Shown here: positions 11,786 to 22,097 of the stretch, piece by piece
Layout: each line of letters begins with the position of its first letter
How positions within the stretch are numbered: position 1 is the first letter of the stretch
Assembly: GCA_037176905.1 (NCBI GenBank)
Contig: JBBBWG010005980.1
Span: 1 to 27,258, forward strand
Length of the DNA stretch: 27,258 bases
DNA from: Azolla pinnata
Lineage: Eukaryota; Streptophyta; Polypodiopsida; Salviniales; Salviniaceae
Reading direction: 5' to 3'
Notes under the pieces: generated by a model
The model's database searches: none
What the model was told of the DNA's origin: nothing
Seen by the model: the letters and a program-made list of their open reading frames with translations, nothing else
Program-made: the position numbers and the translations under genes

Positions 11786-13323
11786 CTAGGAAATTGTTAC
11801 CTTAAACAACCAAAGAAGGATAAATGTGACAACCATACAAGCCAAGAAGAAGTTGCAGAGTGATAGGCTTTGCCAGCACCTTGTTTGAGACTCGGCTCTG
11901 TTCTCAGCATCAGCATCAGCATCATTCCATTGCTCCATGAAGTTGGAGTCTTCATTCCCAACAATGTTTTCTGCAGTTGCTCCACATATTTCACAGATCC
12001 TATCATCACAGAAATCCATATAGTTCTGTCAATTGAAACCTTACGGTCTTTAAAGACACTTCCTAGAGTCGAATCTTACTCATTCATGTAGACCTATTCA
12101 AGGAAAAAGAGAAAACGAAAACTTTCTTTAAGAACACACAAGGGTTTAAAACATGTTATTAACGATAGCATCATCACCAGGTGCTAGCAAAGTTCTTTCC
12201 ACAGTGCTCTAGGGAATAGTAAATGATATCAACACATGCATCAACATGTGTACACAAATACACTTCATGCAAAACGGTCACTATTTCTGGGTAAAATCGG
12301 AGATAGATTTGATTGACAAACTTTCCTATATGCTGAATCGATAAAGTTCTTTCCACATTAATTTAGGGAATAGTAAATGATACCAACACATGCATTAACA
12401 TGTGTACACAAATACACTTCATGCAAAACAGTCTCTATTTCTGGGTAAAATTGGAGAAAGATTTGATTGACAAACTTTCTTTGTATGCTAAATCGATAAT
12501 CTGGACATTGATACATCCATGTGTCTAGAATCATGAGAAAAAAAACACGCTTTTGGATTGTGATTGAGTCGTTGGGCAACGGCATCAGAAGTATATCAGA
12601 AATATGGTTGTTTGCTCACATCAAGAAACTAATTGTTAGCGTTAATGAGTTTTCCTTTCTTTCCGACAAAGGAAATTAAAAGGAAGAATGAGAAATAGCT
12701 AGAAAATGAGCTGTGTCTTACCGGTTACCCTTGATCTTAAACCAAGCTTCAGCGCAATTCCGATGAGCAATTCCCAGGTCATGCTTGCAATGGCATCCAA
12801 TATCAATGGTTTCTGAAGTACCAAGCTCAACATCAAAGACCAAATGGCATACTCTGCACTGACCTTCTTCTTCTTCTTCTTCTTCTTCTTCTTCTTTCCT
12901 CCATTCTTCCCCTTTTTCTTTCAAGTTTACTTGTAGATCTTGACCACATCTCATCTTTTCCAACAGTTCAATGTGACCCGTAACTTCTGGACCCATTAGC
13001 TCCACTGTGTAAGGTTCGATTGTGTGAACCATCGCTCCTTCCTTAATCTTCTTACTCTGTGGCGGCATTTGATCTAATTGTTTCTTAGCCCTCATGTCTG
13101 TTCTCTGACATTTCTCCACATCTCCCTCCTTATCAAGGATTGTATCTAGATCCACAGTTCTGAAGGCCAATTGTGGCCTCTCTTTGCACTTCTTCTTTGG
13201 TGATGATGAGGAGGTGGATGATGATGATGATGATGAGGCTACTGACGGTGATAATGAGATCATTAGCGATGATGGTGGAAGTGCTGGCATCGGAGGCAAT
13301 AATGACGATGACAATGATGGCAT
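11786..13323 (-). CDS. RING-CH (RINGv) zinc-finger protein with C-terminal membrane anchor
   Basis: Two exons, 13323-12722 and 11999-11786, joined through a GT-AG intron that splits an Arg codon, give 271 residues. RINGv domains bind E2 enzymes and act as membrane-associated ubiquitin ligases (MARCH-like); the substrate is unknown. All eight zinc ligands fit C4HC3 spacing: C156-x2-C159, C177-x-C179, H187-x2-C190, C203-x2-C206, with the last pair encoded after the intron. Residues ~249-267 form one hydrophobic helix (FFLACMVVTFILLWLF), consistent with tail anchoring. The N-terminus is low complexity, with poly-Ser near residues 30-43 and poly-Glu just before the first zinc Cys. The order (disordered N-terminus, RINGv, EQWN segment, terminal TM helix) matches a conserved plant family. 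The start is the first ATG in the open frame; no upstream in-frame ATG precedes the stop. Confidence 0.9.
12189..12498. repeat. ~154-bp tandem duplication in the RINGv intron
   Basis: AAAGTTCTTTCCAC starts at 12189 and again at 12343. Both copies continue through GGGAATAGTAAATGATA, ACACAAATACACTTCATGCA and TTTCTGGGTAAAAT to a final AATCGATA. They differ at scattered sites and lie wholly in the intron at 12000-12721. Confidence 0.92.
12863..12896. repeat. (TTC)n coding microsatellite (poly-Glu)
   Basis: Eleven or so TTC units on the plus strand read as GAA in the RINGv gene. They encode a glutamate run ending two residues before the first zinc-binding Cys. Confidence 0.92.
13209..13239. repeat. 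(GAT)n coding microsatellite (poly-Ser)
   Basis: GAT/GAG triplets on the plus strand read as serine codons in the N-terminal part of the RINGv protein. Confidence 0.8.
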
Positions 13324-14088
13324 CAATGAAGATGATGGAACGGGACGGATCGTCGCAAACTCAAAACAAAGTTAGCTTCTTTTTCGAGGAAGCAACAGAT
13401 CGATCTGCAAAACGATCAATTTGCACAAGGAATGCGAATTAGGATTTCCGCTTGGCCGTCGGGACCAACAACAAAAGACCCATCTGCAATCATCCTTTGC
13501 TGTCAGAAAAAGAGGAGGGGAAGAAGGAGAGCCTCAGAGACCCGAATTCAGAAGGGGAGGTAGTAAAACAGAAAAGGGAAGGAAGGAAAAGAGAAGGAAA
13601 AGGGAAGGGAAGGGAGCAGAGAACCTGGATCTCATGGGGGCGAGGTTCCAGGAGAGGGAATCTGGGTCTTCTTCTTCTTCTTCTTCTTCTTCTTCTTCTT
13701 CCTTTTGCGAGGAGGACCATGGAAGCGAGGATCCGCTTTACGAGGCCATGAATGACGACGACGACGACGACGATTTGCAGGGAAGCGATGGAGCCGAAAC
13801 CCCCTTTTGGCGAGACACGGGAGACTGGCGATGGCGTCGTCGTCGTCGTCGTCAGCAGCTGCAGCATCAACAGAGGTTATATAGACATGGAGCTGCAACA
13901 GGATCGGGAAAGGAAAGTCGGAGGGGGAGGAGGCCCATGGTAGGCCCCTGAGCTCCATCATTCTTTCCATTCATCGAGACAGACAGACAGATCAGATCAG
14001 ATCAGAAATCAGAAATCAGAAATCAGAAATCAGACCAGAGCAGAACAGAACAGAAGAACAGAGGCGACGCGAGAGAGACGAAGGAGCA
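13324..14088. other. RINGv 5' flank with several trinucleotide tracts
   Basis: The upstream side of the leftward RINGv gene. It has TTC repeats (about 13669-13701), GAC repeats (about 13755-13772), GTC repeats (about 13835-13853), and a run of GACA, GATCA, GAAATCA and GAACA repeats at about 13978-14056. Open frames across it encode only poly-Ser, poly-Asp or Arg-rich sequence and are not called. It probably holds the RINGv promoter and leader. Confidence 0.6.
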
Positions 14089-14640
14089 TGCATCACATGC
14101 ATGCACACACACATACATACATGCATGCATGCACACATGCACGCACACATACATGCACGCACACATGCATACATACATACATGCATGCATGCATGCATAC
14201 ATACATACACACACATGCATGCATGCATGCATAATTGCACACATGCACACATACATACATACACAGACATGCATGCATGCATACATACACAGACATGCAT
14301 GCATGCATGCATACATGCATACACAGACACACATACATGCATGCACGCATGCACACATACATACATACAAACGCACGCACGCATGCATGCATGCATACAT
14401 ACACACACATACATGCACGCACACATGCACACATACATACATACACACACGCACACATGCATGCATGCACACATACATGCATGCACATATGTATACATAC
14501 ATGCGCACATACATACATGCAGGCACAGACATACATACATACAGGCGCACACATATGCATGCACACACATGCATGCACACACGCACGCACACCATACATA
14601 CATTGCATGTGCATGCATGCATGCATGGATGGATACATTC
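14089..14640. repeat. Large compound CATG/CACA/CATA microsatellite
   Basis: About 550 bp built almost only from CATG, CACA, CATA, CGCA and TGCA units, so purines and pyrimidines alternate with only a few breaks (CAGACA, ATAATT, ACAAAC, CAGGC). It reads as His/Met/Thr/Cys-rich nonsense in every frame on both strands. Alternating purine-pyrimidine DNA can adopt Z-DNA, and the self-complementary CATG/TGCA units can extrude cruciforms. Confidence 0.95.
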
Positions 14641-16611
14641 TGACATATGCATTCTGGCTTTTATCGTATATACGCATCCCGTATACGTACGTACTGTGCC
14701 CCGAATGCCTTCGTCGCGTATACCGTCTCCATGTACTTCGTACGCTGCCGATTCCGGCGACGTGTTGCGAAATCCACGGGCTTGTCTCCGACTAGCAGCT
14801 CCCTTGATTGCAGTATTACTCGTATTATTCTTATTACCGTGATGAGCCGCGCGAATGCTGCAAAAAGTTTTACGAGCCTTTTTATCTTTGCTGGCAATGA
14901 TCCGATCGGCCCGATTCGACCGACTGATTAACTTGTGATTAGCTGACACAGCAAGTCTTAAAAAGCCTTTCCTTCTCCGCCAAATTCAACGGATTGACCC
15001 AGCCTTCTCTCCTTGCATGAACAGAAGGAGGGATTCTCGCTGATGAGAACCTGATCAGATCGGCGCCTGATCGTCAAAAGGCGGAGGCGGAGATTCCCTC
15101 CATTCTCGACCCCTTTTCCGAGTAGTCTCAACTCCTTTGGCTCAAGTGAGACGACTTGAAGCTGAGGGCCTTTGGGTGGAAAATCTGGCCTTCTGGAATA
15201 ATGTGTTTCGTATTGTTTCGAGTAGAGAGTTTATGGAGTTCGAACTTCGATTCTGAGATACCTGAGTTCTCATTCTATCAAAAAAGGAGAAGTTAAAGAA
15301 ATGGACTCAAGAAGGCTGCAGTTTACACCTCAGTGATCGATGCTTTGACCTTTGGATTTTCCTAATCCCCAAAAAAAACTCTCGACGTTACACCCAAGCT
15401 AGGAACATGCCTACTGTCGTAGCAGATGTCTATCATTTCGTTTCGCAAACTTCGGTCGGATTCCAGGGAGGGAAAGCACAAATCCAACCGCCGATTGACC
15501 TTGTTTCTCTCGATCAGATGAGTTTGGCCTGCAATCATTAAAATGCAATCGTTAAGAAGCTCCTGAAATGAGTCGTGCCGTCGAATCGGTATTGTGGGTA
15601 TCGATCTAAATGTAAAGCATGCATGCATTTGAGTGGATGCCAAGTGAATGAATTATCTCAACTTGCTAAGAAAGTGGCTATTGATCTTTGGTGGCAATCA
15701 ACAGTTTGGAATCCCAAATATGTCGAAGAATCGATCCCCAGATAGTTGTAGCCGAGTTCCGATCAACAGGTGTTTGTTGTTGATCCAACTGATGTATTAT
15801 GGAAGAGATTAGCGAGAAGAGCCCTGAGCCTTGATTGAGAGACTGGCGTCTATGGAAGAGGAAGCAGAAGCTAGGAGACAGTTGCAGAATAGTCACACAA
15901 AATGCTAGAGGATTAACTGCTATGACAGCGAACGCTACCCACAAATCGGAAAGTTGAAAGGCAATCCATCAACTCCCCTTCAATGCCCAACCAACTCAAT
16001 TTCCAGCTTTCCAGTTGTAAAATGGCTCATTCCATCCTCATAGCTTCGATCAAATGCAGAGTTTTTTCATCTCCTCAAGCGGAGCTCAAACTGTGGTTTT
16101 AGACGACGCAGACATAATTCCGATTGCTCTTCACAAATAATTTTGCTGTTCCCAAAGGTCGGTTCGGGATTCCCCAATCTCAACTGAATCCTTTCTGATC
16201 TGGGGATGGATGAGACAAATTGGTACAAATTGTGAAAAAAAGACATGCAATTTCAAAGGACGTCTTTTGCTATCTTGCTTGGAAAAGGAAAATCAGACGG
16301 CTTCTTCAGAAGAATCACTCAGAGATTTGCAGCATCGACATGAAATTAAACGTAACAGGCAACTCGATGTTTTGTCTCATAATTTCACTCTGCATCATAT
16401 TTTTGTTGGGTTATCGGCAACTCAAAAATGACAAAATCATCAATAAAATTCATTTCCTATTTGCTGCTATGCTATCTATTAGAGAGCTTGATCAAGAAAC
16501 AAATGTGTCCAGTTGATGATAACCATTGGAGGCTGGCTCTAGATTTTTCGGTCCAATCGAAATAAATGCTACATATATATTAGCATTCTATCGAACTGTG
16601 ACATGAACAGT
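14641..16611. other. Intergenic region between the large microsatellite and the BADC gene end
   Basis: Nearly 2 kb without a gene I can support. Short open frames at 15362-15643 and 15678-15944 (minus) and 16210-16516 (plus) have no recognisable domain. The segment at 14660-14800 is rich in CG, GTAC and GTATAC but shows no repeat structure. The last part holds the 3' flank of the leftward BADC gene. Confidence 0.5.
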
Positions 16612-19517
16612 TTATTTGATGCCCGCAAAGGAAGGCCGGATTGCGATGAGTGGGTCACCATAACCTACAGGTTCTGTTGCCAAGAGCACACAAAAACCAG
16701 AGACACAGACAAAAGCCATCAAAGACATGGAAGGCACAGAGACTGCATATCATAAAATACATGAAACAAACCAAATTAGCTGAAATTCTCTCTCACCTCC
16801 ATCTTTGCACAAAATCTTAACCACCTCTCCAGAATTCGGGGCCTACAAGATTAGAAACCACAAATAAATCAACAGATTAATCAAACAGGCGTGGTATTGA
16901 CAATCTGATGACTCATCTACATATAAGGTATCAGTGTTCACACGTTGACATACAACATACACTGATATATCAGCATTATACGACGATAGAATAAATGTAC
17001 CTCTATCGGTTGTTGCGTACCAAGCTGATCCACATAGCATACTACTTGTCCTTCCCTAACAGTTTGACCCTGTTATATGCAATGACATTAAAGACTAAGG
17101 CTTGCACCATGGGCAGTAACAAAGAATGTTAAAATCAAGATTTCAGTTACATAGAACCAAGAAGATCATTGTGAAGAAGGATAGAAGCAGCCATATTACC
17201 TCCTCACACAATGGACGCCCACTTTTCTTCTTTACCACTCGAGACCTCCTAAAGAAACCCACCTTTTGATGATGCATAAAACTTAGTTTGTATGAGAGCC
17301 AAAATCGATACATCATATAGTGTAATAATGCAATGTGAACATATGTATGCACCTTCAGCCTACAAAACATGATGACTCCTAAAGAAAAAGTTTATGCACA
17401 CAAGATGTACCTTTAAGGGGTTATGTGTAGGCATAGAATGTAGCACAAACACAACTCAGCACTCGGATTTATTTCCAGCTTTCAGAGCACACAGACTCCT
17501 AAGAAAGTTCTATGGGCACAGACATACAATAAATGCATAATCGAGGTCTGTGCAGGATACACAATATGAATTTACCCAGGCACCCATGCAAAAAGTCTTA
17601 TCATTCTGATCTTTAAAAGTGAAATCAAATGACAGTGTACATCCAAATACTAAGGGCTGATTTCTTGTAGATAACAATGACTACGAGTTGGCATGTATAT
17701 GTGGACACATAGCAAAATAAATGTACATGCCAATAAGTTAAGACCTATCTTTAATAATTGAAATCTAATCCAGATTATGTGAAAGGATTGGGCATATACT
17801 CCTTTCGATTCATATGAACAGAATGGCAAATAAGCTTCGCTGTATCCTTAGGATTTGTATGCAAATGGATTTAACCATTTAGATTACTGAAATAAAGCCC
17901 ATGGAAAGTAAACGCACAGCCATCCAGTGAAAGACAATAAAAGAACACACCTTGGGAGAGGTGACAAAACGGAGACCTTCCCTAGCAGCTGCCTCCAAAA
18001 GCATGATCTTTGCTTCCTCTTTAGAGTTCGAATTTGCACGAAATAAGGAAATCGATGGACTAGAAGGCTTTGGTGTTGGCACTAAATTAGCAGTGGATAT
18101 GATCCCTGATTCCTCCATAGGTTTGCTAGGAATAGGAGGGGCCACCGGTATAACTGGTGGAGCTGAACCTTTCAATTTTGTCACATCCCTCTTCACTCTT
18201 AGCTTAAAAGAATCAACCTAAAACTCGAAAATCAATAAACAAGAAAAACTCTTCAATGATACCCAAATACCCCCTCCGTCGGGGATAATGTAAAATCATA
18301 ATGAACTTTTATGTGAGCACTTTGGGGGAAACGAAAGAGAGGAAAACCTTCAGCTGGAGCTCTGCTATACTTGTTTCATCACAGATCTCCATCAATAGGG
18401 ATTGAACCTGCAAAAACAAAACTTCGATGAGCTACATTTGTTCTTGAACAGATCAGATCGTGTAGGATGGCACATAGTATTATTCACCTCATAGGAAGTC
18501 GGAGAGAGTGAATCGCTATCCTTCTTCACCTGTGACTCATCTTCTACCTCAATAATCTCTGCAAAGTGGATTCGCAACAAGCTCACGGAGTGCTGATGAT
18601 GGAGTGTAAAACAAACAGGCTAAAAAACGCACAGGAATGGTGACAAATGCACGACAACGATGGTGAAGATGATGGCTATGGATCAAGCTAAAACTGCTTT
18701 TACGATGACAATGAGCAACAAGAAAATACAGAGACAAATGTATGATGACGATCGAGGGAGGATGCATATATAACACGCTAAAAACGCATGATGACAATGA
18801 ATACTATGAAAATATGGTGACAAAAAGCATTCTGATGAATGGGAATTCGCATGCAGTGAGACATGCATTGCGAAGCACAGAAAAAAAAAAGCAATCTACA
18901 TGAGCCTGATGATGTATCTCAAGACAGAACAAAAACCAACCTATACATGCATGATGGTGTAGTAGAAACACGCCCGCACGCATTATCTCATGGAGGAAGC
19001 AGCATTCATACATGTATACAGAAAGGAAATTTGCATACATGCATCGCGATGCACAGAAAAGAAACATGTACATGAGCGCGATGACGTATCTCAAGACCGA
19101 ATCGAAACCAACCCATACATGCATGGTGGTGTAGAAACACGCCCACACACATCATCTGAGTGGAGGGAGCAGCATTCACACACATGTATGCAGAGAGAGG
19201 GAAATTTCTTGGGCACAGAAAAGTGGAGGAAAGGAGCTCACTTTCGGGCGTATCCGCGACCGACGCACAAACAGGCTTCCGATCTCCGAGCGTCGAGGAT
19301 TGAAGCCCAAATTTGCGCTCTCTCCTCCGCGGCTGAGGCACGACGAGGGCAGATCTCGGACAAATTCGAGAGGGCGGGCAGAAGGGGGGGATCAAATTCC
19401 CTGCTAATGGAAGCGAAGGGAAGGAGGAAATTGAAGCAAACAATCACCATAAGAAAGAGAGAGAAACAGAGAGAGAGAGAGAGAGAAGGAAGAATGTACA
19501 ATACCTGGAATCGCCAT
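16612..19517 (-). CDS. BADC: Plastid BADC-like protein (biotin attachment domain-containing, non-biotinylated)
   Basis: BADC proteins resemble the BCCP subunit of plastid acetyl-CoA carboxylase, replace it in the complex and lower fatty-acid synthesis. Exons (minus) are 19517-19505, 19403-19242, 18558-18488, 18407-18348, 18217-17951, 17262-17200, 17069-17001, 16842-16797 and 16673-16612. All have GT-AG ends and continuous frame, giving 270 residues. The Ser/Arg/Pro-rich N-terminus (to about residue 60) suits a plastid transit peptide. A helical segment (VQSLLMEICDETSIAELQLK) and a Pro/Ser linker follow, then a biotinyl-like domain (about 190-268) with GYGDPLIAI. The BCCP motif with biotinyl-Lys (AMKLM type) is replaced by DQLGTQQ, with Gly229 at the Lys position, so biotin cannot be attached there. 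This matches the BADC family rather than BCCP. The 13-nt first coding exon (MAIP) is the least certain part, inferred because the next exon has no in-frame ATG. Confidence 0.88.
18870..19207. repeat. ~176-bp tandem duplication in BADC intron 2
   Basis: GCGAAGCACAG at 18870 and GCGATGCACAG at 19046 begin two related copies. Each continues through ACATGAGC, GATGTATCTCAAGAC (GACGTATCTCAAGAC in copy 2), CATACATGCATG, GTAGAAACACGCCC, GCAGCATTCA and GGAAATTT. A short remnant of another copy (GGGAATTCGCATGCA) precedes the first. All of it lies in the intron at 18559-19241. Confidence 0.88.
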
Positions 19518-21863
19518 GGATGCAGAGGCAGGGGAACAGAGAGAATCCATGGATTCAGGGCACTGGAAGCAGGCAGAACAGAGCTGTTCTAAAAGACTTC
19601 CTTTTAAGAAAGAAATGCTCTGTTTCTCCTTCTTCTTCTTTCTTCTTTCTTCCTTCTTCTTCTTCTTCCTACTTCATGGGCTTTGCAAAACTTTGCTCCA
19701 TAAAATATTTTCCTTGTCCAAAATGTCTTAAAATGCAAAGAGCTTTTTCTTGCTTCTGCTTGCATGGAGCCTCTCTTCATTCAGGGGGTTGGATCATTCA
19801 GGGGGGTTGGATGCAGAGCTTTTATGAAGGAATTCATTATACGAATTTCCGACCCGCGAGAATTCGGTCGATTGCCTTGTCCGATTCGATTTCCTTCGCG
19901 ATGCAGAACAGATCGATCGATCGCTTTGCGCTTCTTCTCTGCATGCGAAAACGCAGCCGATCTCGGCTTGCTGTTGTTCTGTGTTAAAGCCAAGCAAATG
20001 TCGGAGTCTGCTGAAGCCTGCATAGAGAGTCTGCTGAAGAAACTGGTTTGGTTCCTGCCTTTGGCTTCCGAGAAATCACTCGCTCTTTTTGACCTCGACC
20101 TCGACCATGCTATGTTCGCCCTTGCGACAGAAAGAGGAAAAACACTCCAGACTTCTTTCTGCATGCAATCCATGAAAGCTCGCAAGTATGTATATATATC
20201 AATACAAGGGGTTCCAATGTTGGTTCCAACGAAGGTGAACAATGCCAGTTACGAAAAAAATTTTAACGCTTGTTTTACTCCGACTGTTCTCCAGTAATCT
20301 CTTCCCTTCATCTCTAAGTTGTATGCCCTCGTAACGTTGCCTGTTTGTTTGATCAGTGTCTCTCGTGGTAGCACTAACTAGCCATGAAGAAAACATGCAA
20401 GACTACCTGGAACTGCTCGCTTTACTGCATCACACACGGAACACTTCATATTTGCAGTCTTGTTGTCGATTTTTTTCCCTCTTTTTTACAGCTCTCGTCT
20501 TGCAGAGCTGAAGATTGCAATTAGCCACTTGGTCTGCCATCCTACTTAAACCTTCCGGTTAACGATCATCTCTTGATATATTGATTCTGAAGAGAACGGG
20601 AGGCTGAGAAGGCAATCGTGAAAGACGATGATGTAAAATCGTTGTATAACATCATTCCGAAGGCCGAGAAATAACAAGAGAGCACCAAAGACTAGAGTTG
20701 AATAGAAACCGATCCTAAGCACGTTAAAAACACAGATTCTACCACTTTCGGAATCGTGCACTGTAGTTAATGTGGCTATCACGGGCAATTATATATGTGA
20801 TACCATCAAAAGATGTTCTTGCATGCGAATGATAGAGTTCAGAATCCGTTGAATCTAACATTTAATATTAACAAACAACGCCTAACAAAATTATAAATTA
20901 CATTTTAACATCTACTAAAAACTAGAGATTGCAAATTAACGCCTGGCTTTAAAAACTGGCACTCAATCAATTGATTAACACAAGAAAATGGACTCGTTAA
21001 TCAATCGATGTATTAGACTCTAAAGTCGCTCAACCTTTGTCAATCGAATATACAGTAAGGGAATGGATTGGGATCGATCAGTGGGAAGCGATCAGGAATT
21101 AAATCAATCGGCACGATACCGACTGACGGAATCGATCGGGTGTTAATCAATTCTCAGTGGAAGATCCTTCTTATTCTAGCTGGCGGTAAAATGTAGTTTA
21201 TAATTTGGTGGGCGTTTTCCGGCAATTCTCCCGTTTTGGTTTTCACGCTTTCGGTTCGCCAACTGGGGCCGCAGTTCTCCCCGATTCGGCGCGAGAGCGA
21301 AGCCCTAATGTCCTGGAATCTCAACAAGACCACACGCACGCACAATGTGTGTGTGGGGGCTGACCAACGATCGATCGGACCACGCTCTTTTTGTGCCCGT
21401 GCCCTCGAAGAAGTCGTGGTCCTCTGGGCTTCAAGATAAGAATGTTTTGCGACCTTAGAAGCATCGGAAAAAGGGGCCACCTCGAATCGGCGAAGCACGA
21501 TCCCTCGTCGTCGTCGTCGTCATCGTCCGCCGGCCGTCGTTGGATCGAGAAGAGATGGTGTAGGCTTCATCGAGAATCGGACGGAGTTCCGGGGGGGGGG
21601 GCACAAGGGGGAGCGATTCCATACCCGATTCTCGGAAGGTCACAGTGTCCTCCTGTCTTGTCGTCTTTCCGCTCAATTAATCGTGTGGGTGTTGTAGCCG
21701 ATCGCGATCGATCGATCGATCGTATGTGCGGGTGGGCGTCGACGACGATGAGGATCGATGATCGAACGATCGACGATTGACGATCGATGATTGACGATTG
21801 ATGATCGATGATGGGTGGATGATTATTTTCTTTTTTTTGCAGAGGCGAGACGCAGGAAGCGCG
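19518..21863. other. Divergent intergenic region between BADC (-) and TKPR2-like (+)
   Basis: About 2.3 kb that must contain both promoters. Near BADC are TTC-rich repeats (about 19631-19671). From about 20800 to 21150 it is AT-rich with many AATCAATCGAT-like words. GTC triplets lie near 21508-21525, a run of nine G near 21592-21600, and GATCGATCGATCGATCG near 21705-21721. GATCGATGATTGACGATT-type repeats follow at about 21749-21812. Open frames at 19764-20297 and elsewhere show no domain. A T-rich acceptor-like TTTTTTGCAG ends at 21842, 21 bp before the TKPR2-like start, hinting at a 5'-UTR intron with no identified donor. Confidence 0.55.
21749..21812. repeat. GATCGATGATTGACG-type short tandem repeats
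   Basis: Interleaved GATCGATGAT, GACGATTGA and GATTGATGAT words just upstream of the TKPR2-like start. Confidence 0.75.
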
Positions 21864-22018
21864 ATGGCGCGCGAGGTGTGCGTGACGGGAGGCACGGGCT
21901 TCATCGCGTCGCACGTCATCAAGCTGCTCCTGGAGAGAGGCTACCGCGTGCGTGCGACGGTGCGCGATCCAGGTTAGTAAAAAAAAAATCTTCTCACGAG
22001 CGATCCCGTGCCTAATCT

Positions 22019-22097
<79 letters not shown>

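Noticed and set aside
13421..13951. 176-codon plus-strand frame with poly-Ser, poly-Asp and Arg-rich segments
   Set aside because: It spans several unrelated triplet repeats in the upstream flank of the RINGv gene and has no domain.
14016..14949. Long His/Met/Thr- or Cys/Val/Met-rich open frames of 180-308 codons on both strands
   Set aside because: They are translations of the CATG/CACA/CATA repeat, which lacks stops in every frame. No domain and no non-repeat core.
18397..18412. GGTTCAATCC on the minus strand, like a tRNA B box
   Set aside because: It lies at the start of BADC exon 4 (Val-Gln-Ser-Leu) and no A box or cloverleaf could be formed around it.
19006..19443. 145-codon minus-strand frame taken as a complete protein
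   Set aside because: Only its first part is BADC exon 2. It opens with TTG after a TGA, and the rest reads through the donor GTGAGC at 19241 into the intron repeats.
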